A stretch of 64,000 nucleotides of DNA from Candidatus Zipacnadum vermilionense (GCA_029821755.1 JALGSV010000001.1:1-64000); one strand, 5' to 3'. Counted from the first letter of the stretch, positions 8,244-17,196 are shown. Notes: a model not told the origin generated them from the sequence alone. Numbers and translations: made by a program.

Positions 8244-8318
8244 GTGCGGGTATTGCGGCGCCGACGGCGCAACATCCGCCCCTACACGGAGGCTCCCCGC
8301 CTCAGGAGGATAGAGATC

Positions 8319-9389
8319 ATGCCCGATTTGCCCATTGGCTTTGGCCTGCTTGGCGCCGGATTGGTGGCGCCCTTCCACGCTAAGGCCCTGAGTAATTCCA
8401 GTAAGGGCAAGCTCATCGCCGTCGCTGATGTGGACGCCGAGCGCGCCCGCAAGCTAGCCGAGGAGTTCGGGTGCAAAGCCTATGGCTCGCTGGAGGACCT
8501 GCTGGCCGACCCCGCGGTCGAGTGCGTCAACGTCCTGACCCCCAATGCCTACCACTACGACGCGGTCATCGCGGCCGCCCAGGCCGGGCGGCACGTGCTG
8601 GTGGAGAAGCCCCCGGCCATGAGCCTGCGCGAGACGGACAGCATGATCGCTACCTGCGCCGAGCACGCGGTGAAGCTGGGGATCGTCCTGCAGTGCCGCG
8701 TACGCAAGCCCATCCAGGCTATGAAGCAGGCGCTCGCCGAGGGCCGTTTCGGCCGGCCCCTGATGTGCTCCGCGCACATGAAGTGGTTCCGGTCCATCGA
8801 GTACTACCAGTCCGACGCCTGGCGCTCCTCGCGCAAGTCCGGGGCGGGCGTCACCATCCAGCACGCCTTCCACTACCTCGACCTGTGCCAGTACCTGATG
8901 GGCCCGGCCAAGCGCGTACTGGCCCGCATGGAGAACCTCGCCCACCCGGAGGTGTCTCTGGAGGACACGCTGGTGGCGACCATCGACTGGGAGAACGGCG
9001 GGATGGGCCTCGTGGAGGCCTCCACGGCGCTGTGGCCGGGTACCGACCTGCGCATCGAACTCAACGGTGTTGACGGCACGGCTATCATGGTCGGGGAGCG
9101 CATGGACACCTGGAAGCTGCGCGAGGATCAGCCCCAGGACGAGGAGATTAGTCAGTACGGCAGCGCCTCGGTAGGGACCGCCGCCACTGGGCCGGCCGAC
9201 TTCGCTTTCTTCGACCACCAGGTGGTGATCGACGACATGGCGGCGGCCATCGTGGAGGACCGGGAGCCCTGCATCCCCGCGGCCTCGGTCCGCCCCACTC
9301 TGGAGATGGCCTTGGCCATGTACCTGTCGGCCAAGGAGGGCCGGCCCGTGGACCTGCCTCTGGAGACAGAAAAAGGAATCTTTGAGTAA
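8319..9389 (+). CDS. Gfo/Idh/MocA family oxidoreductase
   Basis: 356 residues from the ATG at 8319 with AGGAGG upstream; the longer reading from 8244 is rejected because it translates a palindromic spacer. The N-terminal Rossmann fold (GFGLLGAGLVAPFHAKAL) and the EKPP motif (HVLVEKPPAMSL) define the family, and the C-terminal half is the usual alpha/beta substrate domain. The DLCQYLMG segment (after HAFHYL) matches the conserved catalytic-His area of the family. Members oxidise or isomerise sugars and inositols with NAD(P). It lies between a zinc dehydrogenase and a RuBisCO-like gene. Confidence 0.88.
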   Translation: MPDLPIGFGLLGAGLVAPFHAKALSNSSKGKLIAVADVDAERARKLAEEFGCKAYGSLEDLLADPAVECVNVLTPNAYHYDAVIAAAQAGRHVLVEKPPAMSLRETDSMIATCAEHAVKLGIVLQCRVRKPIQAMKQALAEGRFGRPLMCSAHMKWFRSIEYYQSDAWRSSRKSGAGVTIQHAFHYLDLCQYLMGPAKRVLARMENLAHPEVSLEDTLVATIDWENGGMGLVEASTALWPGTDLRIELNGVDGTAIMVGERMDTWKLREDQPQDEEISQYGSASVGTAATGPADFAFFDHQVVIDDMAAAIVEDREPCIPAASVRPTLEMALAMYLSAKEGRPVDLPLETEKGIFE

Positions 9390-9467
9390 GGATCGGTTGT
9401 CTAACCGCCAGACGCTTAAGATCCGCCGCAGTATCGGGAGGGAGTACAGAGAGGGGAGCTGGTTTGT

Positions 9468-9959
9468 GTGAATAGCAATGGCACAGAACGCAGAAGCGGT
9501 GTCGGGACCGGTTTGGGCAGGCGCGTTCCCCTGCTCGTGGTGGTGCTACTCGGCGCCGCGGTGGTCGCCAATGGCTGCGCCGCGCTCCTGGCCCTCGCGT
9601 CGTACGCCGCGGCCGCCAGCACCATCAAGTCGGTGATTGACCGCCTCGACCCGGACGATCCCTCTTACAGCCTGAGCGGCTACGTTTACATCGACCGCGC
9701 GGCTGACAAGATCGCCGTCCAGGCCGACGCCACTCTGCCCGACGGCGGCAACTGGACGCCTTACGCGGACGCCTCGGTGACCGTCGATACCGCGCCTCCG
9801 CGCTCCACTACGACGAACGAGGCGGGGTTCTTCGAGTTCACCGGCCTCCCCGTAACGGAAGCTACGCATATCCTGACCATCCTGACCCCTGAAGACGGCA
9901 AGGTTCAGTTCACGGTACGTCTGGACAAGCCGTCGATCGAGCCGCTATCCAGTCGCTAG
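9468..9959 (+). CDS. Predicted lipoprotein with carboxypeptidase-regulatory-like domain
   Basis: 163 residues from a GTG at 9468. A basic N-terminus and hydrophobic helix end in a lipobox-like VVANGC, so it is probably a lipoprotein. The later part (SLSGYVYIDR, then ASVTVDTAPPRSTTTNEAGFFEFTGLP) resembles a transthyretin-like/CarboxypepD-regulatory beta-sandwich. No enzymatic motif seen. It sits between two metabolic genes with moderate gaps on both sides, so membership of the same operon is uncertain. Confidence 0.6.
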   Translation: MNSNGTERRSGVGTGLGRRVPLLVVVLLGAAVVANGCAALLALASYAAAASTIKSVIDRLDPDDPSYSLSGYVYIDRAADKIAVQADATLPDGGNWTPYADASVTVDTAPPRSTTTNEAGFFEFTGLPVTEATHILTILTPEDGKVQFTVRLDKPSIEPLSSR

Positions 9960-10050
9960 GCTCCCCCGAGAATGGATACGAGGGCGGCCCCGAGCTTGTC
10001 GCGGGGCTGCTCTGCTTGCCCCAGTCGCGGCCAAGGAGGACTCATTCATC

Positions 10051-11205
10051 GTGGCGTCCGACACCCATGACAGCATGATCGCTACCTACTACCTGGAGAC
10101 TGACGGGGACCTGGCGCAGGTAGCCCGGGACGTCATCACCCTCGAGACCACCGGCGGCTGGGATGGTTCCGGTGACCCACCACCCCTCTTCGCCGCCTGT
10201 ACCGGCGAGGTGATCTCCGTGGAGGAGGCCAGCCCCGGCTGCGGCACGGTGCAGGTCGCCTTCCCTCTCCTCAACTTCAACCTGGAGGAATCCGCCTTCG
10301 CCTCCCTGTGGCTGTCCATGGTCGGCGGAGGCACCCACGCCCTGCTGGCCTACCGCAAGTCCCGGCTGGTGGACTTCACCCTCCCCGCGAGTGCCCTGGC
10401 CTACTTCCCCGGCCCGCAGTTCGGGATGGAGGATACCCGCCGCCTGCTCGACCTGGCTCCCGGTACTCCGGTAATCGGGACCATCGTCAAGCCCACCTGC
10501 GGTCTAACCGCCGACGACGTGGCCGATTTGGTCTATCGCATGGCGGCCGGCGGGGTGCGCTTCATCAAAGACGATGAGAAAATGCTCAGCCCCGCGTACT
10601 GCCCCCTGCGCGAACGGGTGGAGAAGGTCTGCGCCGCCTTGCGCCGCGCCGAGGACGAGACCGGCCAGCGGGTGCTCTATGCGCCGCACATCACCACCGG
10701 CCCGCAACGTCTGGAGCGCTACGCGGAGATCGCTCTGGAGGCGGGCGCCAACGCGCTGATGGTCAACTTCCTCGCGGCCGGCTTCCAGTCGCTGGAGGTC
10801 CTCGCCCGCAACTTCGACGTACCCATCTACGCGCACTGCGGCGGCAAGGAGGCCTTTGGCCGCGAGCGGGGCCAGGGGGTGGCGCCGGAGGTGGTGGCCA
10901 AGTTCGCGCGGTTGCTGGGCGGCGACTACTTCCGCACCGGCGTCCTGGGCGGGTACCTGGTAGGCGGGACGACGGAGGAGCTGCACTCGCTGACCGCGGT
11001 GCTGACCGAGGACCTGCCCGGCCTTCGCCCCATGGCTCCGGTGCTCTCCGGTGGTCTCAAGCCGGACAACCTCGCCCACAACCTGCAGGCTTTCGGCTGC
11101 GACGTGCTGGCCCTGGCGGGAACGGGGCTGACTCGCCACCCGCAGGGGATTGCCTTCGCGGTGGCGGAGATGCTGAGGATTGCCGCAGAGGTAGCGAACA
11201 AATAA
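10051..11205 (+). CDS. RuBisCO-like protein (form IV)
   Basis: 384 residues from a GTG with AAGGAGG upstream. The RuBisCO large-chain fold is clear: GTIVKPTCGL (K147 matches the catalytic Lys175 of RuBisCO), GGVRFIKDDE (K173-D174-D175-E176 match the carbamylated-lysine metal site), H262, and SGG at 333-335. But the loop-6 GxxxGKxEG motif reads GVLGGYLVG, the second Lys of KPK is Thr, and the Arg after the active-site His is Cys. It therefore should not fix CO2. RuBisCO-like proteins act as enolases/isomerases or in transcarboxylation/hydrolysis of sugar-acid phosphates (for example OiaX of apionate catabolism, MtnW of methionine salvage). The neighbouring Gfo/Idh/MocA and SIS genes favour sugar catabolism. 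Confidence 0.9.
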   Translation: MASDTHDSMIATYYLETDGDLAQVARDVITLETTGGWDGSGDPPPLFAACTGEVISVEEASPGCGTVQVAFPLLNFNLEESAFASLWLSMVGGGTHALLAYRKSRLVDFTLPASALAYFPGPQFGMEDTRRLLDLAPGTPVIGTIVKPTCGLTADDVADLVYRMAAGGVRFIKDDEKMLSPAYCPLRERVEKVCAALRRAEDETGQRVLYAPHITTGPQRLERYAEIALEAGANALMVNFLAAGFQSLEVLARNFDVPIYAHCGGKEAFGRERGQGVAPEVVAKFARLLGGDYFRTGVLGGYLVGGTTEELHSLTAVLTEDLPGLRPMAPVLSGGLKPDNLAHNLQAFGCDVLALAGTGLTRHPQGIAFAVAEMLRIAAEVANK

Positions 11206-11286
11206 GGGCGGGGTCCCCGCAGGCTACCTTGCAGGACTTGCCCAGGCAGGCGACGAATAGACGAATCAATTGCTGTCCGGCTGCAA

Positions 11287-11312
11287 GAGGTGACGGGAGG
11301 GCCCGTCACCTC
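11287..11312 (+). terminator. Hairpin between the RuBisCO-like and SIS genes
   Basis: GAGGTGACGGG (11287-11297) pairs perfectly with CCCGTCACCTC (11302-11312) across an AGGG loop. There is no clear U-tract after it, so it may be a processing or attenuation hairpin instead of a full terminator. Confidence 0.45.
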
Positions 11313-11379
11313 TGTATTGGTGAGGGCTCGATGATTCGACTTGCTGAAACCCCTCGCGGCCGGAGGAGAGTGGAACGCA

Positions 11380-12000
11380 ATGAGTAATGATGCAGAAGCA
11401 TTCGACGTTGCCGGGGAAGTGGCAACCTACCTGACTACCGAGGCTGACCTGCTCACGCGCCTCCCCCAGGAGCCGGTCGCGATCTTGGTGCAGATGATCA
11501 TCGAGGCCTACGAGAACGGCGGCAAGCTCATCACCATGGGCAATGGGGGGCACGGTGCCACCGCCTCCCACATGGTCAACGACATGGGCAAGCACCTGTT
11601 CGTCACCGACGACCGTACGGCGTTCGTGGTGAAGGAAAAGGGATTTCGCACGCTCTGTTTGAATGACAACTGGGCTACGCTCACCGCCTGGGCCAACGAC
11701 ATGGGTTACGACTCGTGCTTTGCGGCGCCCCTGGCCAACTGGGTAGAGCCGCACGATTTGGTACTGGGCATCAGCGGCAGCGGCAACTCGGCCAACGTCC
11801 TCAGGGCCTTCGAGGTCGCCCGGCAGGCGGGGGCCAAGACCGTCTGCCTCGCCGGCAGCGGCGGCGGACAAGCCCGCGACTTGGCTGATCTGGTCATTAC
11901 GGTGCCTTCCGAGAATGTCCTGCAGGTAGAGGATGTCCACATGACCATCGCCCATCTATGCACCGAGGTCGTGCGCAAATACGTGCAGAGGAACGGATAG
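11380..12000 (+). CDS. SIS-domain sugar-phosphate isomerase-like protein (GmhA-like)
   Basis: 206 residues from the ATG at 11380 with GGAGGAG upstream; the extension to 11341 lacks a ribosome site. The SIS motifs are visible: GKLITMGNGGHGATASHM (phosphosugar binding), GISGSGNSANVLRAFEVA and CLAGSGGGQARDLADL. Overall it resembles GmhA/DiaA-type proteins, which bind or isomerise phosphosugars. It sits four bases before the E1alpha gene, so the pair is co-transcribed. A role in turning over a phosphosugar produced by the upstream enzymes is plausible but not shown. Confidence 0.82.
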   Translation: MSNDAEAFDVAGEVATYLTTEADLLTRLPQEPVAILVQMIIEAYENGGKLITMGNGGHGATASHMVNDMGKHLFVTDDRTAFVVKEKGFRTLCLNDNWATLTAWANDMGYDSCFAAPLANWVEPHDLVLGISGSGNSANVLRAFEVARQAGAKTVCLAGSGGGQARDLADLVITVPSENVLQVEDVHMTIAHLCTEVVRKYVQRNG

Positions 12001-12004
12001 AACC

Positions 12005-12985
12005 ATGCCAGATATGACCGTCCCGCCGCTGCCGCCGGAGACCATGCGCGCCCTCCTGCAAGGGATGATGCGCGTCCGGGCTTTCGAGGAGGCTGTACAC
12101 GACCTCTACCAGCGCAAGCTGCTCCCCGGTATGTCCCCCCACCTCTCCGCCGGTCAGGAGGCTGTCGCTGCTGGCGTGTGCCTGCAACTGCGGCCGGATG
12201 ACTACATGGTCACCACGCATCGCGGCCACGGCCACTCCCTGCTCAAAGGGATGGACGCTCAGCGCATGATGGCGGAGCTGTGCAGCAAGGAGACCGGCTA
12301 CTGCCACGGGCGCGGCGGCACCATGCACATCGCCAGCCCCGAGGTCGGCTGCCTGGGAGCCAATGGCATCGTCGGGGCCGGGTTACCCATCGCCGTCGGA
12401 GCCGGGCTCTCCATCCAGTACCGGGGTACCGATCAGGTCTGCGTGGCGTTCTTCGGGGATGGCGCCAGCAACCAGGGGACCTTCCACGAGTCGGTCAATC
12501 TGGCCACCGCCCGCAAGCTGCCAGTGGTCTTCGTGTGCGAGAATAACATATACGCTCTGTCCACCAACTTTGCCCGCACCGGCGCCACCCCCAATGTGGT
12601 AGACCGCGCTCGGGGCTACGACATACCCGGCGTTACCGTCGACGGGATGGCGGTCGAAGGCGTCTACGCGGCAACTACCACGGCGCTGGAGCGGGCCCGC
12701 AGCGGGCAAGGCCCCACGCTTATCGAGGCCAAGACATACCGCTACTACGGCCACGGCGCCAGCGACCATCGGCCCTACCGCACCAAGGAAGAGGAGGCGC
12801 AGTGGCGCTGCTCGGATGCCATCCAGTGCTATGGCGACCTTTTGATCGAGCGCGGGGTAGCGACCGCCGCCGAGAGGGATGACCTCAGCGCTCGGGCCGC
12901 CGCCGAGGCGCAGGCTGCCGTCGACTTCGCCGTGTCCAGTCCCGACCCCGACCCGGCCCGCGTCGGGGACTACGTCTTCGCTTGA
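12005..12985 (+). CDS. 2-oxoacid/acetoin dehydrogenase E1 alpha subunit
   Basis: 326 residues, the usual length of PDH/acetoin-type E1alpha. The ThDP-binding motif runs from GDGASNQGTFHES (from residue 151) to CENNIYAL (178-185). RGHGHSL and the HIASPEVG region match the phosphorylation-loop/active-site area. With E1beta and E2 it would decarboxylate a 2-oxoacid (or cleave acetoin) and pass an acyl group to lipoyl-E2. The gene begins four bases after the SIS gene and is followed 19 bases later by E1beta. Confidence 0.9.
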   Translation: MPDMTVPPLPPETMRALLQGMMRVRAFEEAVHDLYQRKLLPGMSPHLSAGQEAVAAGVCLQLRPDDYMVTTHRGHGHSLLKGMDAQRMMAELCSKETGYCHGRGGTMHIASPEVGCLGANGIVGAGLPIAVGAGLSIQYRGTDQVCVAFFGDGASNQGTFHESVNLATARKLPVVFVCENNIYALSTNFARTGATPNVVDRARGYDIPGVTVDGMAVEGVYAATTTALERARSGQGPTLIEAKTYRYYGHGASDHRPYRTKEEEAQWRCSDAIQCYGDLLIERGVATAAERDDLSARAAAEAQAAVDFAVSSPDPDPARVGDYVFA

Positions 12986-13004
12986 TCTTTCGAGGTGAAC
13001 CATC

Positions 13005-13979
13005 TTGCCAGTCATGACCTATCGGGATGCCATCAACGCCGCGCTAGCCGAGGAACTTGAGCGTGATGAGCGGGTCTTTTTGCTGGGGGAGGATGTAGGC
13101 CTATTCGGCGGCGCCATGGCCGTAACCAAGGGCCTGTACGAGCGCTTTGGGGAGCGGCGGGTGCAGGATATGCCGATCTCTGAGTCGGCGATTGTGGGAG
13201 GGACGCTCGGCGCTGTCCTCACCGGCCTGCGACCAGTGGCCGAGATCATGTTTATCGATTTCGTGGGCGTGTGCATGGACCAGATCGTCAACCAGATCGC
13301 CAAGGTCCGCTACATGTTGGGCGGGCAGGTGGAGGTGCCGCTGGTCATTCGCACCCAGGGCGGCGGGGGCAAGAGCTATGCCGCCCAGCACTCGCAGAGC
13401 CTGGAGGCCTGGTTCATGCACACCCCGGGCCTTAAGGTCGTCATACCCTCCACTCCGGCCGATGCCAAGGGACTGCTCAAGTCAGCTATTCGCGACAACA
13501 ACCCGGTGCTCTTTATCGAGCACAAATTACTGTACAACGAGAAGGGCGAGGTCCCGGAGGGAGAGCACTTGGTGCCCCTGGGTCAAGCCCGCGTGGTCCG
13601 CGAGGGTTCCGGCCTGACTATCGCCACTTACTCGCGCATGGTGGGGCTCGTGCAGCAAGCCGCGGAGGGCCTGGCGGCCGAGGGTACTGAGGTGGAGATC
13701 GTAGACCTGCGGACGCTTACGCCTCTCGACGAAGAGACCATGTTCGCCTCCGTGCGGAAGACCGGCCGCTTCCTGGCGGTCGAGGAGGGCCACCTGACGG
13801 CCGGGGTCGGGGCTGAACTGGTCGCCCGAGTAACGAAGAACTGCTTTGACTACCTGGACGGGCCGCCCGAACGCGTAGCGGCCCAGGACCGCCCCATCCC
13901 CTGCGCGCCTGCGCTGGAGAAAGCCACGTTGCCTCAGGTCGAGGACATCCTGACGGCCGCCCGCGCGCTGGTTGGGTAG
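13005..13979 (+). CDS. 2-oxoacid/acetoin dehydrogenase E1 beta subunit
   Basis: 324 residues from a TTG at 13005 (GAGGTG seven bases upstream); an ATG at 13014 is possible but too far from the site. Family motifs: LLGEDVG near the N-terminus, PISESAIVGGTLGA, EIMFIDFVGVCMDQIVNQ, HTPGLKVVIPSTPADAKGLL and a C-terminal transketolase domain (VEEGHLTAGVGAELVARV). It pairs with E1alpha into an alpha2beta2 ThDP enzyme. No E3 (lipoamide dehydrogenase) gene is present in this cluster. Confidence 0.9.
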   Translation: MPVMTYRDAINAALAEELERDERVFLLGEDVGLFGGAMAVTKGLYERFGERRVQDMPISESAIVGGTLGAVLTGLRPVAEIMFIDFVGVCMDQIVNQIAKVRYMLGGQVEVPLVIRTQGGGGKSYAAQHSQSLEAWFMHTPGLKVVIPSTPADAKGLLKSAIRDNNPVLFIEHKLLYNEKGEVPEGEHLVPLGQARVVREGSGLTIATYSRMVGLVQQAAEGLAAEGTEVEIVDLRTLTPLDEETMFASVRKTGRFLAVEEGHLTAGVGAELVARVTKNCFDYLDGPPERVAAQDRPIPCAPALEKATLPQVEDILTAARALVG

Positions 13980-14022
13980 AGGGTGGCGGCACGGAGGGCC
14001 GCTAGGGCACGAACACACCATC

Positions 14023-15210
14023 ATGATCACCGAAGTCTTTCTTCCCCAACTCACCAGCACCATGGAAGAGGGGATCGTCGCCAACTGGCTCAAGGCCGAG
14101 GGAGACGCGGTCGCGCTTGACGAACCCCTTGTCGAGATCGAGACCGACAAGGCGGTCATGGAGCTCGAGTCGCCGGCCACGGGCGTGGTCCTGAAGATTC
14201 TGGCTGAGCCGGGGGACACCTGCCTGGTGCTAGCCCCGCTGGCGCTTATCGGGGAACCGGGCGACGACCTCAGCGCCTACGAGCCGCGCGCCACCGCAGC
14301 GCCGGTTCCGGTGAGCGCCCCCGCTCCCGTAGAGGAGTCGGCTGCGCCCGCCGTGGCCGTCCGGCCCGAGGGCCGCATCGTCGCCTCGCCGCGTGCCCGC
14401 CGGGTGGCGAAGGAGTTGGCCGTGGATCTGTCCGGGCTTACTGGCACGGGCCCCGAGGGCCGCATCACCGAAGAGGACGTACGGCGCGCCGCCTCGGCGG
14501 CCACTGCCGCGGCTCCTCCAGCGGCCCCCGGAGAGATCGTCCCCTTCCGCGGCATGCGCAAGGCGGTCGCCGCCGCCATGTCCCGGAGCAAGCGGGAGAT
14601 TCCTCATTTTTACGTGACCTCGCAGGTAGACATGGCCGCTGCGAGTTGCCTGCTCGCCGACCTCAAGCCGGCCTACGCCGAGCAAGGCGTGAAGCTCACC
14701 TATACCGCGCTGGTCGCCAAGGCTACCGCTGGGACCCTCAGTGAGATGCCACAACTCAATGGCTGGTACACAGAGGAAGGCATACAGATGCTGCCTGCGG
14801 TGAATCTGGGGGTAGCCGTGGCGGCGCGCGAGGGGATTGTCGTGCCGGTCCTGCGCGAGGCTTCTTGCCTGGACCTTCTGACGATCGCCCGCACGCTGCA
14901 GGACCTGGTCGAGCGAGCGCGGGGGGGCGTCCTCTCCGCCGCGGCCCTCAGTGACCGCAGCTTTACGCTGTCCAACCTGGGCGGGCTAGCGGTGGACCAG
15001 TTCGCCGCGATCATCAATCCCCCTGAGGTAGCCATTCTCGCCATGGGACGGGTCAAGGAACAGGTGGTGGCCTTCCAGGGAGAGGTGCAGATCCGCTCGC
15101 AGATGAACCTTACCCTCTCCTGCGACCACCGGGCCGTGGACGGCGTGGTGGCGGCGAAGTTCCTGCAGCGGCTGGGGATAATCCTGCAAACGCCCGAGAC
15201 TCTGGCCTGA
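14023..15210 (+). CDS. Dihydrolipoamide acyltransferase E2
   Basis: 395 residues from the ATG at 14023. Domains in order: one lipoyl domain (lipoyl Lys43 in IEIETDKAVMELES-type context), a peripheral subunit-binding domain (ASPRARRVAKELAVDL, then GRITEEDV), and a catalytic acyltransferase domain ending in the active-site CDHRAVDGVVAAKFLQ. Proline/alanine-rich linkers separate them. It forms the core of the complex whose E1 subunits are encoded just upstream. The ribosome site is weak, so coupling to the upstream gene is likely. The acyl group handled (acetyl or other) is not evident. Confidence 0.9.
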   Translation: MITEVFLPQLTSTMEEGIVANWLKAEGDAVALDEPLVEIETDKAVMELESPATGVVLKILAEPGDTCLVLAPLALIGEPGDDLSAYEPRATAAPVPVSAPAPVEESAAPAVAVRPEGRIVASPRARRVAKELAVDLSGLTGTGPEGRITEEDVRRAASAATAAAPPAAPGEIVPFRGMRKAVAAAMSRSKREIPHFYVTSQVDMAAASCLLADLKPAYAEQGVKLTYTALVAKATAGTLSEMPQLNGWYTEEGIQMLPAVNLGVAVAAREGIVVPVLREASCLDLLTIARTLQDLVERARGGVLSAAALSDRSFTLSNLGGLAVDQFAAIINPPEVAILAMGRVKEQVVAFQGEVQIRSQMNLTLSCDHRAVDGVVAAKFLQRLGIILQTPETLA

Positions 15211-15240
15211 GGGCGACGGGTGCAAAGAGGTTGTGTCCAC

Positions 15241-15609
15241 GTGGAAGAGGCACGCAAATCGCTGGAAAACGCTCGGCAGCACGTGGACAAGCCTTGGGGC
15301 GGCTTTGATCGGTACACGCTCAACCAGCCCTCCACGGTCAAGATCCTGACGATAGCCCCCCAGCAGGCGCTCAGCCTGCAGACGCACGAGCAGCGGGACG
15401 AGTTGTGGGTGGTGATCGAGGGAGAGCTTGAGATTCAGGTGGCAGACACGGTCCACGTCGCGACGCCCGGGCAGGAGTTCTTCATCCCCCGCCGCGCTCT
15501 CCACCGCCTCACGACAGGCGCCCAGCCGGTCCGGGTGCTCGAGATCTCCCTCGGCGAGTTCGACGAGCAAGACGTAACGCGCCACGAAGACCGTTACGAC
15601 CGACGGTAG
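15241..15609 (+). CDS. Cupin protein, mannose-6-phosphate isomerase type II-like
   Basis: 122 residues from a GTG at 15241 with AGAGG ten bases upstream; a GTG at 15220 gives seven more residues. Single cupin domain: KPWGGFDRY, then LTIAPQQALSLQTHEQRDELW (His and Glu as metal ligands), FFIPRRALHRL for the second His, and EISLGEFDEQDV at the end. This matches the C-terminal domain of ManC/AlgA and stand-alone ManA type II. It probably isomerises or binds a phosphosugar. It is the last gene of the RuBisCO-like/E1-E2 cluster. Confidence 0.8.
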   Translation: MEEARKSLENARQHVDKPWGGFDRYTLNQPSTVKILTIAPQQALSLQTHEQRDELWVVIEGELEIQVADTVHVATPGQEFFIPRRALHRLTTGAQPVRVLEISLGEFDEQDVTRHEDRYDRR

Positions 15610-15787
15610 TTCCCCAGGCCCCCTTACTTGTCCCTTCTTCCGGGGAGATTAGGCGGGGTGTGAGCCGCCACTGTCCTCAACCGTGCAGGAATCGTGCGCT
15701 TGTGTGTAGAACGGCATTCACTAGACCGGAGGGTCTCCCTGCGCTACCTGGAGAGGTGGCCCAATGACTTCTTGGAGGAACCTAACC

Positions 15788-17005
15788 ATGTTTCAGGCTA
15801 GACATCTTACCGTTGCCGTCTTGCTGTTGGCAGCCGCGGTGGTCCTGGTGTTGGGCGGATGCCCCAAGCCCACTCCGCCACCGCCCCCGCCGGTTGGCCC
15901 CGCGCTGGGCCCCACGGCCCAGGCTCCCTCGGGTGAGCCGATCAAGATCGGTGCCATCCTCAGCCTCTCGGGCCCCGGGGCGCCTTTGGGGACCCCGGAG
16001 CGCGACACGCTCACTATGCTGGAGAAGTCCATCAACGACGCGGGCGGCGTGAACGGTCGTCCGCTGAAGGTCATCGTCGCTGATGACCAGACCGACGAGA
16101 ACCAGGCCCTGGCCGCGGCCAAGCGGTTCGTCGAAAGTGACAAGGTGGTCGCCTGCATTGGTCCTTCCACCAGCCCCACTACCTTGACGATCATGCCGGT
16201 GTTCAAGAAGGCGGAGATTCCCCTGATCTCCTGCGCCGCCGCCGTCAAGATCACTCAGCCGGTGGAGAAGTATGTCTTCTCCACGGCGCAGCCCGATGTG
16301 ATCGCGGTCGCCAAGCTGATGGACTACCTGAAGGCGAAGGGTTTCAAGAAGCTGGCGGTGGTGGCGGACTCGAACGCCTTCGGGCAGAGCGGAGTCGAGG
16401 CTCTCGAAGAGCAGGCCCCGAAGAATGGGATGCAGATCGTGCGTAAGGAGAGCTTCGGCTCCAAGGACACGTCGATGACCACGCAGTTGACCAAGATCAA
16501 GGGCGCCGGCGCCGATGCCATTGTCTGCTGGGGCACTAACCCGGGCCCGGCGATCGTGGCCAAGAATGCTCGAGAGCTAAAGATCACCACACCGCTGTTC
16601 ATGAGCCACGGTGTCTCGAACGCCAAGTTCGTGGAGCTGGCCGGCCCGGCCGCCGACGGGGTCATCTTTCCCAGCGGCCGCATCCTGGTCGCCGACCAAC
16701 TGACCGATACCGACAAGCAGAGGTCGGTCTTGCTGGAGTACACCAAGGCCTTCCAGGCCGCCAACGAGGGCAAGACGCCCGACCACTTCGGCGGACACGC
16801 CTGGGACGCGATGCACATGATCGTCGCGGCCCTCAGGAGCGCCGGTCCCGACCCCAAGGCGCTCGCCGCAGCCCTGGAGCAGACCAGGGATTTCGTCGGC
16901 GTCGGTGGCATCTTCAACCTCAGTCCCACCGACCATAACGGCCTGACCAAGGACGCCTTTGTCCTAGTGACCGTCAAGGAAGGTAAATGGGAGATCGTGA
17001 AGTAG
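15788..17005 (+). CDS. ABC transporter substrate-binding lipoprotein, LivK family (copy 1)
   Basis: 405 residues from the ATG at 15788 (GGAGG nine bases upstream). Lipoprotein signal ends in VLGGC, followed by a proline-rich spacer. The periplasmic type I fold is of branched-chain amino-acid binding protein type: IKIGAILSLSGPGAPLGTP, INDAGGVNGRPLKVIVADDQ, CIGPSTS, CWGTNPGPAIV and SATDHNGL-like ending. It is very similar to the second copy at 17197 and is separated from it by a strong terminator. Ligand not known; aromatic acids or amino acids are the usual range. Confidence 0.9.
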   Translation: MFQARHLTVAVLLLAAAVVLVLGGCPKPTPPPPPPVGPALGPTAQAPSGEPIKIGAILSLSGPGAPLGTPERDTLTMLEKSINDAGGVNGRPLKVIVADDQTDENQALAAAKRFVESDKVVACIGPSTSPTTLTIMPVFKKAEIPLISCAAAVKITQPVEKYVFSTAQPDVIAVAKLMDYLKAKGFKKLAVVADSNAFGQSGVEALEEQAPKNGMQIVRKESFGSKDTSMTTQLTKIKGAGADAIVCWGTNPGPAIVAKNARELKITTPLFMSHGVSNAKFVELAGPAADGVIFPSGRILVADQLTDTDKQRSVLLEYTKAFQAANEGKTPDHFGGHAWDAMHMIVAALRSAGPDPKALAAALEQTRDFVGVGGIFNLSPTDHNGLTKDAFVLVTVKEGKWEIVK

Positions 17006-17042
17006 TACGCGCGCCGCGGTCGGGCCGGGAGACCGTCATGGG

Positions 17043-17088
17043 AACGCGGGGAATCCTTCCATTCACCGAAGGATTCCCCGCGTTTTCT
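17043..17088 (+). terminator. Rho-independent terminator after LivK copy 1
   Basis: A perfect 17-base-pair stem (17043-17059 with 17068-17084) around an 8-base loop, followed by TTCTCT. It isolates the first binding-protein gene from the second, so this gene can be expressed on its own. Confidence 0.88.
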
Positions 17089-17196
17089 CTGCGGGGGGAG
17101 GGATTGGACAGTGCCGTGTCGAAGAAGGTCTAGTCAGGTTGGAGGACCTGATGCGCCGCCCGGAGGGGCTACGACACAACCTGAGGAGGAAGTACC

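Noticed and set aside
8244-8318. N-terminal extension of the Gfo/Idh/MocA protein
   Set aside because: It translates a palindromic spacer (TTGCGGCGCC...), while an ATG at 8319 has AGGAGG and begins the Rossmann fold.
10051-11205. A true CO2-fixing RuBisCO
   Set aside because: The loop-6 lysine and two more active-site residues are missing and there is no small subunit or phosphoribulokinase.
15230-15252. A second parS-like site (TCCACGTGGA)
   Set aside because: Only the inner ten bases fit; four of sixteen positions differ from the consensus and it lies at a gene start.
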